A DNA stretch of 64,000 bases from Bacteroidota bacterium (GTDB taxonomy: Bacteria; Bacteroidota; Bacteroidia; Bacteroidales; F082): assembly GCA_014382445.1 (NCBI GenBank), contig JACNJS010000033.1, positions 1 to 64,000 on the forward strand, written 5' to 3'. Below the pieces are notes generated by a model. It did no database searches. It saw only the letters and a program-made list of their open reading frames with translations, and was not told where the DNA came from. A program made the position numbers and the translations under genes. This document shows, piece by piece, positions 36,001 to 44,290 of this stretch (its first letter is position 1; the number at the start of each line of letters is the position of its first letter).

Positions 36001-36100
36001 CCAACAAATTGATATTAGCAACTTTGCAGATGGTATTTATTCAATTGTTGTTATTAATAATGGAGTATCAACAACAAGGAAGGTTGTTTTGAGAAAATAG
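33077..36100 (+). CDS. Secreted subtilisin-like serine protease (S8) with T9SS sorting domain
   Basis: I start at ATG 33077, which gives a signal peptide (MKYLTFYLVLLLSISVIAQ); a TTG 14 codons upstream is less likely. An I9-type propeptide (about 20-150) is followed by the S8 catalytic domain (about 175-500): Asp in VAVLDVGVNYHHLDL, His in DGHGTHCAGTVAGDG, Ser in MSGTSMATPGVAGV. Then come an FN3-like domain, an uninterrupted beta-sandwich, two PKD-like domains and a type-A sorting domain. From about 35241 onward it is nearly identical in DNA to the BNR gene. Likely surface-bound or released protease for extracellular protein breakdown. Confidence 0.95.
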   Translation: MKYLTFYLVLLLSISVIAQDKSNPGVITNDLVEFIKQSSDDELIPINIRLVEKYPTSQLYSQTSQLNRADKRELVVSELKSFSEKSQHDVRNYLSYKANINEVEPGHNFWITNVISCNATKAVIEELSQRSDIDRIDHDEVRYMLFDEPLETPVQPNSTRGTREITNNVIKVNAPAVWDLGYTGQGVVVAVLDVGVNYHHLDLADHMWEHPDYPNHGYDFAYNDNDPMDNDGHGTHCAGTVAGDGTAGSQTGMAPDALIMALKVLNDNGGGTESDTWEAIEFTVDYGGDIMSMSIGWRHIYGPDRSTWRNTLDNALAAGVIASVAAGNEGGSPNNPDDVRTPGDCPPPWLHPDQTLQGGISGVVCVGATDNNDNLASFSSRGPSDWEFVNPFNDYPFNPEMGLLRPDVCAPGVNIKSCNAFNISGYTTMSGTSMATPGVAGVMALLLSKVPGASPQAIDIALETTAVDLGATGKDNLYGSGRIDALEAFNSLFEIFSPTNLLANTNQETGLCSLTWNHNLGDGFEYFNVYRDNVLIDTTSNLLYEDQLNEYGYYSYKVTAFYEGSLESDPAVKQTQWGSSTVEISPDSITVIVVPEGTTQQTMIIKNTGVLDLTFSLSPFFRGVTLVDWITVDPDNGTVAVGDSLIVNLTFNAEGYSTGVYTGTLNFITNDLNATNYFVQLTMIVSDLEITATASPSNVCFNESTQLNVITTGGTGTFTYNWTSIPEGFTSTEASPIVVPTENTQYFVSVYDGIVTIDASVSVTVFPLPVVDIGDDQVLCGETQYDLDAGNTGDAYLWSTDETTQTIVATGSGETMFWAEVTNTDGCSSRDTVYLNFAAIPEINLGADTAVCGGVTITLDAGNPGSTFLWSNGLTSQTIVADTLGLGYGIQDLSVEVTSEFGCVNSGDVSIEFVDCTGIDELTSLAIRIYPNPASGVINIELIGEANKAVDIKIMNVAGKIVLNHDNIFVTGTHIQQIDISNFADGIYSIVVINNGVSTTRKVVLRK

Positions 36101-36128
36101 GTGAATATATAATTTAATATTCATTATA

Positions 36129-36197
36129 AATCCGCCTCTTCAGATGGCGGATTCTTTAAAAAAAGGCTGTCAGGTTTTTAAACGGGCAGCCTTTTTT
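36129..36197 (+). terminator. Double terminator after the subtilase gene
   Basis: Hairpin 1: AATCCGCC, 9-base loop, GGCGGATT (36129-36153). Hairpin 2: an A-run, GGCTG...CAGCC and six T residues (about 36158-36197). The second is a close relative of the terminator after the BNR gene, including the TTTTTAAA loop. Confidence 0.88.
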
Positions 36198-36217
36198 CAT
36201 ATAAAGCCCTTTAAAGC

Positions 36218-36225
36218 TATCTTTG
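36218..36225 (+). promoter_or_regulatory. -7 box of the CotH-type cargo gene
   Basis: TATCTTTG matches TAnnTTTG, 22 bases before the ATG at 36248 and directly after a strong terminator, so this gene has its own promoter. Confidence 0.5.
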
Positions 36226-36247
36226 CAAAATTAGATATACCAAAACC

Positions 36248-38500
36248 ATGAAAAAGATTACAACTTTATTTGTACTGCTTATTGTAGTTACAACGCTTAA
36301 AAGTCAAACGATATTTCCGGATAACGGGCCACTTTATAATGATGAAATTGTGCCTCGGATCGATATAACTGTTAATCCCGATACCCTGGCATGGCTTTAT
36401 CAGTATGAAAATCTGCTGAGTAATATTGAATTTACTGCCAGATTTATCTTTAACGATGGTGAAATCATTGATACAATCGAACCTGTTGGATTCAGACTGA
36501 GGGGCAACACTTCAAGATATTCGAACAAAAAGTCGTTTAAAGTTTCATTTAATACCTTCACTTCTGGAGGTAAATATTATGGTGTTGAAAAGTTAAACCT
36601 GAATGGTGAGCATAATGATCCTTCAGTGATTCGATCGAAAGTTTGCTGGGATATATTGCGGAAGATGGAAATCCCTGCCCCACGCGCAAATCATGTCAGG
36701 GTTTATATCAATGGCAATTATTATGGCTTGTACATCAGTGTTGAACACATTGACGAAGAATTTGTTAAAACGCGTTTCACATACAACGATGGAAACCTGT
36801 ATAAGTGCCTCTATCCTGCCGATTTGAATTATCTGGGCGAAGACCCTGATCTTTATAAATTTGAATCTGGTGACCGACGTGCTTATGAACTGAAAATAAA
36901 TGAAGAAGCAGATGATTATTCTGGTCTTGCTCATTTTATAGATGTACTAAATAATACTCCTGCAGAAAACCTGAAATGCGACCTGGATGAAGTTTTCAAC
37001 ACATATGATTATTTGAAAGTGATTGCATCAGATGTGCTATTTGGCAACTGGGATGGATATATTTATAACCAAAACAATTATTACGTATATCATAACTCAA
37101 CAACCAATAAATTTGAATACATACCTTACGACCTCGACAATACCCTTGGAATAGATTGGCTTGATCGTGACTGGGGTACTCGTAACATGTACGACTGGCA
37201 GCAACATGGCGATCATTACAGACCTTTGTACGAACGTGTGATGAATAATCAGGAACTACGTGACCAATATACCTACTACATGAACCAACTAATAACTGAA
37301 ACGCTGGATATTGATTCCTTAATTACAGCCATCGGGCAGCGAAGGGATATGATTGCTCCTTATTTAACAATCGACCCATACTACCCATTGGATTACGGAT
37401 ATGATATGAACGACTTTTACGATTCATACACCATAGCACTCGGAGGGCATGTTGATTACGGATTGTTCCCTTTCCTTCAAACAAGAGTTAACGCAATTAT
37501 CGACCAGTTAGAAAACACAAATATGTTGCCGGTTATTAAGTATATCAAACATCAACGAAGTTCTGCTTCAGAAGTTTGGGTAAGAGCTTATACCGATGTC
37601 GCAAATTTACCAGCTACTGTTAATATAGCATATACAATTGAAGGGCAGGGCAGTTTGGAACAAACAATGTATGATGATGGTTTGCACAATGATGGCGAAG
37701 CTGGAGATTATATTTTTGGTGGACTTATAGGTGATATCCCTGAAAATTCATCACTTACATATCAAATTCGGGTAATGGATAATGAGGGAAGGGAAACCAC
37801 AATGCCTTGTGAACCGGTGTTTGTTCCGCAGTCTGGCGGAAGCGATGTTATGCTATATATTAATGAATTTTTGACTTCAAATGAAGCTTCTATAGCTGAC
37901 GAACATGGTGATTTTGATGATTGGATTGAAGTATACAATGCTGAGGATATAACTGTTTGGCTTGGAGATAAGTACATGACCGACAATCTTACACAGCCCA
38001 ACAAATGGCAATTGCCAGATGCATATATAGAGCCGGGAGCTTTTCAGATAATATGGGCTGATGATGAACCGGATCAGGGGCCATTTCATGCAACTTTTAA
38101 GTTAAGTAAAGATGGTGAAGATATAGGGCTTTTTGATGCTAACATGTTTGCCATTGATGAGTATATTTTCGGTCCTCAAACAACCGACATCTCGGAAGGC
38201 AGATTACCCGATGGTGGACCCGATTGGGTTTTGTTTGAACAACCAACTCCGGGAGCAAGCAACGAATCATCAGATATTAATGGACAAAATGAAAGTTCTT
38301 CGTTTGTACTTTATCCAAATCCTGCACACGGTGATGTAGTTCATTTGAGTTCCCCGCTTAACTACGCAGTTTATAATATTTATGGACAAATTGTTGGCAA
38401 GGCTCTTAATTATGATAAAATTAACATTTCAGAATATAATAAAGGGGTTTACATTGTAGTTTCAGATAAAGGAGAAAAAGGGAAACTTATTATAAACTAA
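36248..38500 (+). CDS. Secreted CotH-kinase-family protein with lamin-tail domain and T9SS sorting domain
   Basis: 750 residues. Signal peptide, then a CotH kinase domain (about 35-410). Supporting motifs: RLRGNTSRYSNKKSFKVSF, NLNGEHNDPSVIRSK, YINGNYYGLYISVEHID and, in the C-lobe, YDLDNTLGIDW with the metal-binding Asp. CotH proteins are atypical secreted protein kinases, known from spore coats. Later domains are a FN3-like sandwich (about 415-530), a lamin-tail domain (about 535-670, INEFLTSNEASIADEHGDF) and a type-A sorting domain (VLYPNPAHG). It is 16 bases before msrB, so the two may be cotranscribed with the mannosidase gene. Confidence 0.9.
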   Translation: MKKITTLFVLLIVVTTLKSQTIFPDNGPLYNDEIVPRIDITVNPDTLAWLYQYENLLSNIEFTARFIFNDGEIIDTIEPVGFRLRGNTSRYSNKKSFKVSFNTFTSGGKYYGVEKLNLNGEHNDPSVIRSKVCWDILRKMEIPAPRANHVRVYINGNYYGLYISVEHIDEEFVKTRFTYNDGNLYKCLYPADLNYLGEDPDLYKFESGDRRAYELKINEEADDYSGLAHFIDVLNNTPAENLKCDLDEVFNTYDYLKVIASDVLFGNWDGYIYNQNNYYVYHNSTTNKFEYIPYDLDNTLGIDWLDRDWGTRNMYDWQQHGDHYRPLYERVMNNQELRDQYTYYMNQLITETLDIDSLITAIGQRRDMIAPYLTIDPYYPLDYGYDMNDFYDSYTIALGGHVDYGLFPFLQTRVNAIIDQLENTNMLPVIKYIKHQRSSASEVWVRAYTDVANLPATVNIAYTIEGQGSLEQTMYDDGLHNDGEAGDYIFGGLIGDIPENSSLTYQIRVMDNEGRETTMPCEPVFVPQSGGSDVMLYINEFLTSNEASIADEHGDFDDWIEVYNAEDITVWLGDKYMTDNLTQPNKWQLPDAYIEPGAFQIIWADDEPDQGPFHATFKLSKDGEDIGLFDANMFAIDEYIFGPQTTDISEGRLPDGGPDWVLFEQPTPGASNESSDINGQNESSSFVLYPNPAHGDVVHLSSPLNYAVYNIYGQIVGKALNYDKINISEYNKGVYIVVSDKGEKGKLIIN

Positions 38501-38515
38501 ATTTGAGTTATTGAT

Positions 38516-38986
38516 ATGACTAAGATTCTTGTTTTAATTTTTGTATCAATCATAACCATTGTTGCATACGGACAAACTAAGGATAATGTTATGGACAACA
38601 AAGTTAATAAAAGTGAACAACAATGGGCTGATGAATTAAGCGTTGAAAAATTCCAGATACTTCGTCAATGTGGTACAGAACCTCCCTTTTCAGGAAAGTA
38701 TTACAAACATGATAAAGAAGGTGGATATCACTGTGCTGGCTGTGGGAAACTTTTGTTTTCATCCACCACTAAATTCGACTCCGGATCGGGATGGCCCAGT
38801 TTTTACGCAGCCATCGACAGTGCAGCGATTAAACAAGTTGTAGACAAAAGTCTTGGCATAGTACGAACAGAGATTAAGTGTAGAAATTGTGATGGACATC
38901 TTGGGCATGTATTTAATGATGGTCCTGCACCAACAGGGATGCGATACTGTCTAAACTCAGCTTCTCTGGAATTTGAAGAAAAATAA
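38516..38986 (+). CDS. msrB: Exported peptide-methionine (R)-S-oxide reductase
   Basis: 156 residues with an N-terminal signal sequence (cleavage near AYGQ), so a periplasmic form of MsrB. Zinc-binding cysteines are CAGC and CRNC. The catalytic Cys is in GMRYCLNSASLEF, the MsrB signature. It reduces methionine-R-sulfoxide in damaged exported proteins. The electron donor is not adjacent. It follows the CotH gene by 16 bases, and its stop codon overlaps the ATG of the GH92 gene (TAATGA), indicating translational coupling. Confidence 0.95.
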   Translation: MTKILVLIFVSIITIVAYGQTKDNVMDNKVNKSEQQWADELSVEKFQILRQCGTEPPFSGKYYKHDKEGGYHCAGCGKLLFSSTTKFDSGSGWPSFYAAIDSAAIKQVVDKSLGIVRTEIKCRNCDGHLGHVFNDGPAPTGMRYCLNSASLEFEEK

Positions 38987-41925
38987 TGAAAACATATTTA
39001 TATTTCTGGTTTGTAATATTTTTACTTAGTAGCTGTAACATAACCACGAGAACTCCTGCCGATTATGTAAACCCATTCATAGGTACAGGTGGCCACGGTC
39101 ATACATATCCCGGAGCCACATTACCCTTTGGCATGGTTCAATTAAGCCCTGATACCAGGAAAGACAGTTGGGATGGTTGCTCAGGTTATCATTATTCTGA
39201 TGATTTTATTCTTGGGTTCAGTCATACTCACTTGAGCGGAACGGGCGTTGGCGATTATGGCGACATACGATTCGTACCTACGGTTGGACCCTTACAATTC
39301 ACACCAGGTACTCCTGAAAATCCTCACTCAGGTTATGGTTCAAAATTCAGTCATAATAATGAAATAGCTACCGCGGGATATTATAGTGTCGAACTCGATG
39401 ATGGAATTGATGTTGAACTAACAGCAACACAAAGGGCAGGATTCCATAGCTACACGTTTCCTAAAACAGACAAATCCCATGTGCTGATTGATTTGATTGA
39501 AAGTGTTGTAAGTGAAAAAATAATTGAAGCTGAAATAAAATTTATAAGTGATCATGAGGTGCTTGGTTACCGACGAACAAAAGCATGGTCGGCAAATCAG
39601 AGAATTTACTTTTATGCAATATTCTCAAAACCATTTTCAACACATGGGATTCTTGTAAATGGAGAATATTGGCAAAACAAAAAAATAGCTTCAAGCGATA
39701 GTTTGATCGCTGTACTAAATTTTGATACCGGTAATGGCGAGCCTTTACTAGTAAAAGTTGGCATATCTGCCGTTGACTACAAGGGGGCAATGGAAAATTG
39801 CAAAGCTGAAATTCCAGAGTGGGATTTTAACAAAGTAAAAAATGATGCCTTTAACATCTGGAATGATAAGCTCGGCAAAATAAACGTTACAGGTGGTACA
39901 TATGATGAAAAAGTAATCTTCTACACCGCGCTGTATCACTCCATGCTCGCCCCAAATTTATACTCCGACAGCGATCATCGGTATCGTGCTCATAACGACA
40001 ACGTGTATAAAGACAACTCCTTTGAAATGCACACTGTATTTTCACTTTGGGATACTTTTAGAACCCTTCATCCATTATTTACCATAATTGAGCAGGAGAA
40101 AACAAACCACCTTATCAACTCAATGCTTGACATGTATAAGCACGATAGCCTCCTGCCTGTTTGGGAGTTAGCCGCTAATGAAACAAACTGCATGATTGGT
40201 TATCATTCGGCACCGGTAATTGTAGACGCTTGGATAAAAGGAATTAGGGATTTTGATGTTGATCTTGCTTTAAAGGCGATGATACAAACTGCCAATGCTG
40301 ATCAGTTTGGTCTTAAATATTTAAGGGAAAAGGGATATATTCCTGCTGATAAAGAGGGAGAATCAGTATCAAAAACACTTGAATATGCATATGATGACTG
40401 GTGCATCGCCGAATTAGCAATGGGATTAGGTAATGAAAAAGTATACAGGCAATTTATACAAAGAGCACAGTATTATAAAAACATTTTTGATAGAAAAACA
40501 GGTTTTTTCAGAGGGAAAAGCAATGGATGTTTTATTACGCCTTTTGATGCCACACAAGTAAATTTTATGCTCACTGAAGCAAACACCTGGCAATATAATT
40601 TCTTTGCCCCACAGGATATTAATACTCATATTGAGCTGCTTGGCGGAGATGATAATTACGAAGCTAAGCTTGATACTTTATTTAATACAACAGCAAATGT
40701 TTCAGGCCGACATCAATCCGATATTACAGGTTTGATAGGTCAGTATGCCCATGGTAATGAGCCAAGTCATAATATGGTATATCTTTATAATTATGTAGGT
40801 AGACCATGGAAAACTCAAAAGCTGGTTCACAAAATTAGCAGCGAGCTTTATTCAAATGCTCCCGATGGGCTAAGTGGCAATGAAGATTGTGGTCAGATGT
40901 CGGCATGGTATGTTATGAGTGCCATGGGTTTCTATCCGGTTACACCCGGTAGCGATATCTATGTATTAGGAGCACCACTTTTTGATGAAATGAAAATAAA
41001 TCTGGAAAACAAAAATATTTTCACTGTTAAAGCTTTACGTGAAAGCAGAAAAGATAACTATGTACAGGCAGTTTGGTATAATGGTGTTGAATATACGCCT
41101 TCATATATTACTCACGCAATGGTAATGAATGGAGGTGAGCTCGTATTTGAAATGGGTAACAAACCCAACCCTGGATTTGGTTATAACACTGGCGACAGAC
41201 CGTTTCAAAAAATTGAAGATCATATAATTACTCCTGTGCCATATTTTGAAGCTGATGCACGCACTTTTTTAAATGAAATGGATGTTTCAATTGCTGACAT
41301 TCAAAATGATGCAGAGATATTTTTTTCAGAGAATGAAAGTTCTGATGAGAGATACTCAGATACACTTAACATTAGTAACAGCATAACCCTTACTGCTTTC
41401 GCAGAAATTAATGGAGTACAAAGTTTTATAGAAAATGCTGAGTTTATAAAAATACCATCAGGACAAAAAATTACACTTAATACATCCTATAGCCCCCAAT
41501 ACACGGCTGGTGGAGATATTGCACTTATAAATACAATCCGTGGAGGTGATGATTTCAAAACCGGAAACTGGCAAGGATATTATGGTGATAACCTTGATAT
41601 TGTTATTGATTTAGGTGAAACTAAAAAAATATCAAAAGCTGGAATTGGATTTTTGCAAGATGAGAATTCATGGATTTTTATGCCTCAATCAGTTACTTTT
41701 GAGGGATCGGTGGATGGAATAAATTACATATTACTTGGAAATATTGTTAATGAAATAAGCCCTAATCAGGCAGGCGGTATTATTAAGGATTTTGTAATTG
41801 CAAATATTAACAAACCAGTTAAGTTTCTAAAAGTTAAAGCCATTTCGTTGTCCGTTTGCCCCGATTGGCACAAAGGTGCAGGTAATCCTTGTTGGATTTT
41901 TGCCGATGAGATTTGGGTAGAATAG
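38986..41925 (+). CDS. GH92 family alpha-mannosidase lipoprotein
   Basis: 979 residues with a lipoprotein signal (LLSSC), so probably surface or periplasmic. GH92 enzymes are Ca-dependent exo-alpha-mannosidases acting on mannan and N-glycan mannose. Hallmarks: DYVNPFIGTGGHGHTYPGAT at the mature N-terminus, SHTHLSGTGVGDYGD, HNMVYLYNYVGRPWKTQ, and GNEDCGQMSAWYVMSAMGFY. The N-terminal sandwich and the (alpha/alpha)6 domain extend to about 760. The C-terminal part contains a chitobiase/FN3-like segment and an F5/8-type C carbohydrate-binding domain (about 850-979, GNWQGYYGDNLDIVIDLGE). No SusC/SusD pair is nearby, so it is not a standard polysaccharide-utilisation locus. Confidence 0.95.
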   Translation: MKTYLYFWFVIFLLSSCNITTRTPADYVNPFIGTGGHGHTYPGATLPFGMVQLSPDTRKDSWDGCSGYHYSDDFILGFSHTHLSGTGVGDYGDIRFVPTVGPLQFTPGTPENPHSGYGSKFSHNNEIATAGYYSVELDDGIDVELTATQRAGFHSYTFPKTDKSHVLIDLIESVVSEKIIEAEIKFISDHEVLGYRRTKAWSANQRIYFYAIFSKPFSTHGILVNGEYWQNKKIASSDSLIAVLNFDTGNGEPLLVKVGISAVDYKGAMENCKAEIPEWDFNKVKNDAFNIWNDKLGKINVTGGTYDEKVIFYTALYHSMLAPNLYSDSDHRYRAHNDNVYKDNSFEMHTVFSLWDTFRTLHPLFTIIEQEKTNHLINSMLDMYKHDSLLPVWELAANETNCMIGYHSAPVIVDAWIKGIRDFDVDLALKAMIQTANADQFGLKYLREKGYIPADKEGESVSKTLEYAYDDWCIAELAMGLGNEKVYRQFIQRAQYYKNIFDRKTGFFRGKSNGCFITPFDATQVNFMLTEANTWQYNFFAPQDINTHIELLGGDDNYEAKLDTLFNTTANVSGRHQSDITGLIGQYAHGNEPSHNMVYLYNYVGRPWKTQKLVHKISSELYSNAPDGLSGNEDCGQMSAWYVMSAMGFYPVTPGSDIYVLGAPLFDEMKINLENKNIFTVKALRESRKDNYVQAVWYNGVEYTPSYITHAMVMNGGELVFEMGNKPNPGFGYNTGDRPFQKIEDHIITPVPYFEADARTFLNEMDVSIADIQNDAEIFFSENESSDERYSDTLNISNSITLTAFAEINGVQSFIENAEFIKIPSGQKITLNTSYSPQYTAGGDIALINTIRGGDDFKTGNWQGYYGDNLDIVIDLGETKKISKAGIGFLQDENSWIFMPQSVTFEGSVDGINYILLGNIVNEISPNQAGGIIKDFVIANINKPVKFLKVKAISLSVCPDWHKGAGNPCWIFADEIWVE

Positions 41926-42118
41926 GATAACGGAATAACATTTTTTATTGAGGACATTTACTGATAGTTGATCCAATTGGACATATATCAGTTATGTGTC
42001 CATAAAAGTCTAAAAAAATGGACATGATAAGTAAACCTGACCGTTTCAGGCATCCAAATCTGTAACATGTAGAGTGGTCACTTGATCAAAATTATCACAA
42101 ACAAATCATAATTAACCT

Positions 42119-42126
42119 TAATTTTG
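42119..42126 (+). promoter_or_regulatory. -7 box of dnaG
   Basis: TAATTTTG matches TAnnTTTG, 16 bases before the GTG start at 42143. The preceding 41926-42118 contains three GGACAT repeats and one inverted ATGTGTCC, with no gene. Confidence 0.4.
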
Positions 42127-42142
42127 CATAAAATACTAAGAA

Positions 42143-44077
42143 GTGATAAATCCCAATACCATACAAACAATTTTCGAAACTGCTCATGTTGAAGAGGTTG
42201 TTGGAGATTTTGTTTCACTCAAAAAACGCGGAGTTAACTATCTGGGATTGTGCCCGTTTCACAACGAAAAAACACCATCTTTTAGTGTAAGTCCCTCAAA
42301 AGGTATTTACAAATGTTTTGGATGTGGTAAAGCAGGAAATGTTGTGGGTTTTGTTATGGAGCACGAACATTATTCATACCCGGAGGCACTCCGTTATCTT
42401 GCAAAAAGATATGGTATTGAAATAGAAGAAAAGGAAGTAACACTCGAAATGCAACAGCAACTCGATGAGAAAGAAAGCATGCTTGCATTAAACAACTTTG
42501 TTACTAAATATTTTACGAAAAATCTGTTTGAGAAAAATGAGGGCAAGGCTATTGGATTAAGCTATTTGAAGGAAAGAGATTTCCGCGAATCAACAATTGA
42601 AAAGTTTGAACTGGGATATGCAATCGATCAATGGGAAGATTATTCAAAACATGCTCTGGCAAATGGGTTTAAAAAAGACATCCTTGTTTTAACAGGACTA
42701 GGTATCGATAAAGACGATAAGATTATTGACCGTTTTCGGGGAAGGGTAATTTTTCCAATTCATAATCTTACCGGAAGAGTAATTGGTTTTGGAGGCAGGA
42801 TACTTTCTTCCGAGAAATCAAAAGCTAAATATCTAAACTCACCCGAATCGGATATTTATAACAAGAGCAAGGTTCTGTACGGCATTTACTTTGCGCGCAA
42901 TGCCATAGCCAAACAAAACAAATGCTACCTTGTTGAAGGTTATACCGATGTTATATCGCTGCATCAGGCGGGAATTGAAAATGTAGTTGCCTCCTCGGGT
43001 ACTTCATTAACTGTTGATCAAATTAAGCTTATTAGCAGATATACTAATAATATTACAATTCTTTATGATGGCGACCCTGCCGGTATTAAAGCGTCCTTTC
43101 GCGGCATCGATCTGATTTTGGAACAGGGCATGAATGTGAAGATTGTTTTATTCCCTGAAGACGAAGATCCTGATTCATATGCCAGAAATCATAGCACGAA
43201 AGAAACCGAAGATTTTATTGTTAATACAGCCCTCGATTTTATAAAATTTAAAACAAGTCTTTTACAGGAAGAAACAGCTGACGACCCTGCCGGAAAGGCA
43301 TCGCTCATTAAAGATATTGTGCATACTATTTCAATCATTCCGGATGGTATAAGCCGTTCCGTGTATATTAAAGAATGCAGTGTATTGCTTGATGTTCGTG
43401 AACAAACGCTCATGAATGAGCTTAATAAACTGCTTAGGCAAAAGTTTAGGAAGCAAAGCAATATACCAGCCGATGTAATACCAATTGACGAAATAAAGGA
43501 TAACAGGTTTAAGCAAATTGATATTGACCCGCTCGACATAAGTTATCTGGAAAATGATTTAACAAGGCTGTTGTTGCTTTTTGGTGATATGAAAGTAGTG
43601 GTGAGCACCGAAGAAAATGAAAAACTTGAAATATCAATTTCTGATTTTATAATTAATGACCTTGAAAATGATAAATTAGCTTTTGAAAACAAGATATATA
43701 GCAAAATTATTGATGAGTTTAAAAAAGCAAGAGAAGATGAGGACGTCCATACCACGGCACACTTTACAAATCATCCCGATCCACAGATTTCATCGGTGGC
43801 AATTGAGCTCATATCAACGCCCTATGAATTAAGTCGAAACTGGAAAAAAAACAAAATATTTGTTAAAAAGGAAGATGATGACTTGATGAATATGGTGTTA
43901 TCTACTTTAATGTCATTTAAATCAAGGTTAATCAGTAAAAAACTTCACGACATCTCACAACAAATGAAAGTAGCAACCGACGAAGCCGAAATTTACCTCT
44001 TGCAACAGGAATATTTTGAGCTAAAAAAACTTACAAACCTAATCGATGCGGAATTAAATAGACCGTTTAATTATTAG
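42143..44077 (+). CDS. dnaG: DNA primase
   Basis: 644 residues from a GTG start; no suitable ATG gives the full N-terminus. The CHC2 zinc-binding domain (about 35-65) is LCPFHNEKTPSFSV plus KCFGCGKAGN. The RNA polymerase/TOPRIM core (about 110-380) has CYLVEGYTDVISL and ILYDGDPAGIKA with the metal-binding acidic residues. The C-terminal part is divergent and helical, for interaction with replicative helicase. It makes RNA primers at the replication fork. Stand-alone gene with its own -7 box. rpoN lies 1.9 kb downstream; rpoD is not adjacent. Confidence 0.97.
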   Translation: MINPNTIQTIFETAHVEEVVGDFVSLKKRGVNYLGLCPFHNEKTPSFSVSPSKGIYKCFGCGKAGNVVGFVMEHEHYSYPEALRYLAKRYGIEIEEKEVTLEMQQQLDEKESMLALNNFVTKYFTKNLFEKNEGKAIGLSYLKERDFRESTIEKFELGYAIDQWEDYSKHALANGFKKDILVLTGLGIDKDDKIIDRFRGRVIFPIHNLTGRVIGFGGRILSSEKSKAKYLNSPESDIYNKSKVLYGIYFARNAIAKQNKCYLVEGYTDVISLHQAGIENVVASSGTSLTVDQIKLISRYTNNITILYDGDPAGIKASFRGIDLILEQGMNVKIVLFPEDEDPDSYARNHSTKETEDFIVNTALDFIKFKTSLLQEETADDPAGKASLIKDIVHTISIIPDGISRSVYIKECSVLLDVREQTLMNELNKLLRQKFRKQSNIPADVIPIDEIKDNRFKQIDIDPLDISYLENDLTRLLLLFGDMKVVVSTEENEKLEISISDFIINDLENDKLAFENKIYSKIIDEFKKAREDEDVHTTAHFTNHPDPQISSVAIELISTPYELSRNWKKNKIFVKKEDDDLMNMVLSTLMSFKSRLISKKLHDISQQMKVATDEAEIYLLQQEYFELKKLTNLIDAELNRPFNY

Positions 44078-44109
44078 TAAAATATTTTTCTGCTAATTTG
44101 TCAAGGATC

Positions 44110-44175
44110 GAAGCGAAGAATCTTATACCTCTGATTAACAGCAATAAATAGATTCTTCGCTGTTCTCAGAATGAC
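44110..44175. repeat. Inverted-repeat extragenic element (AGATTCTTCGCT type)
   Basis: AGCGAAGAATCT at 44112-44123 and AGATTCTTCGCT at 44150-44161 are perfect inverted copies separated by 26 bases. The right arm continues into TGTTCTCAGAATGAC. Sequences of this form recur between genes in many Bacteroidota genomes. As RNA it would fold into a long hairpin downstream of dnaG. Confidence 0.75.
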
Positions 44176-44290
44176 AAAAAAAATACATTTCACAAAACTT
44201 TCTTTTTTGATACTATAAAATTCATAACATTATTAAGTAGTTATATCCCTGAATTTTAGTTTTTTTGCAGATTAATAAAAATTACATCAA

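Noticed and set aside
43189-43539. Minus-strand ORF of 116 codons
   Set aside because: It is antisense to the dnaG C-terminal region, serine-rich, and has no motifs.
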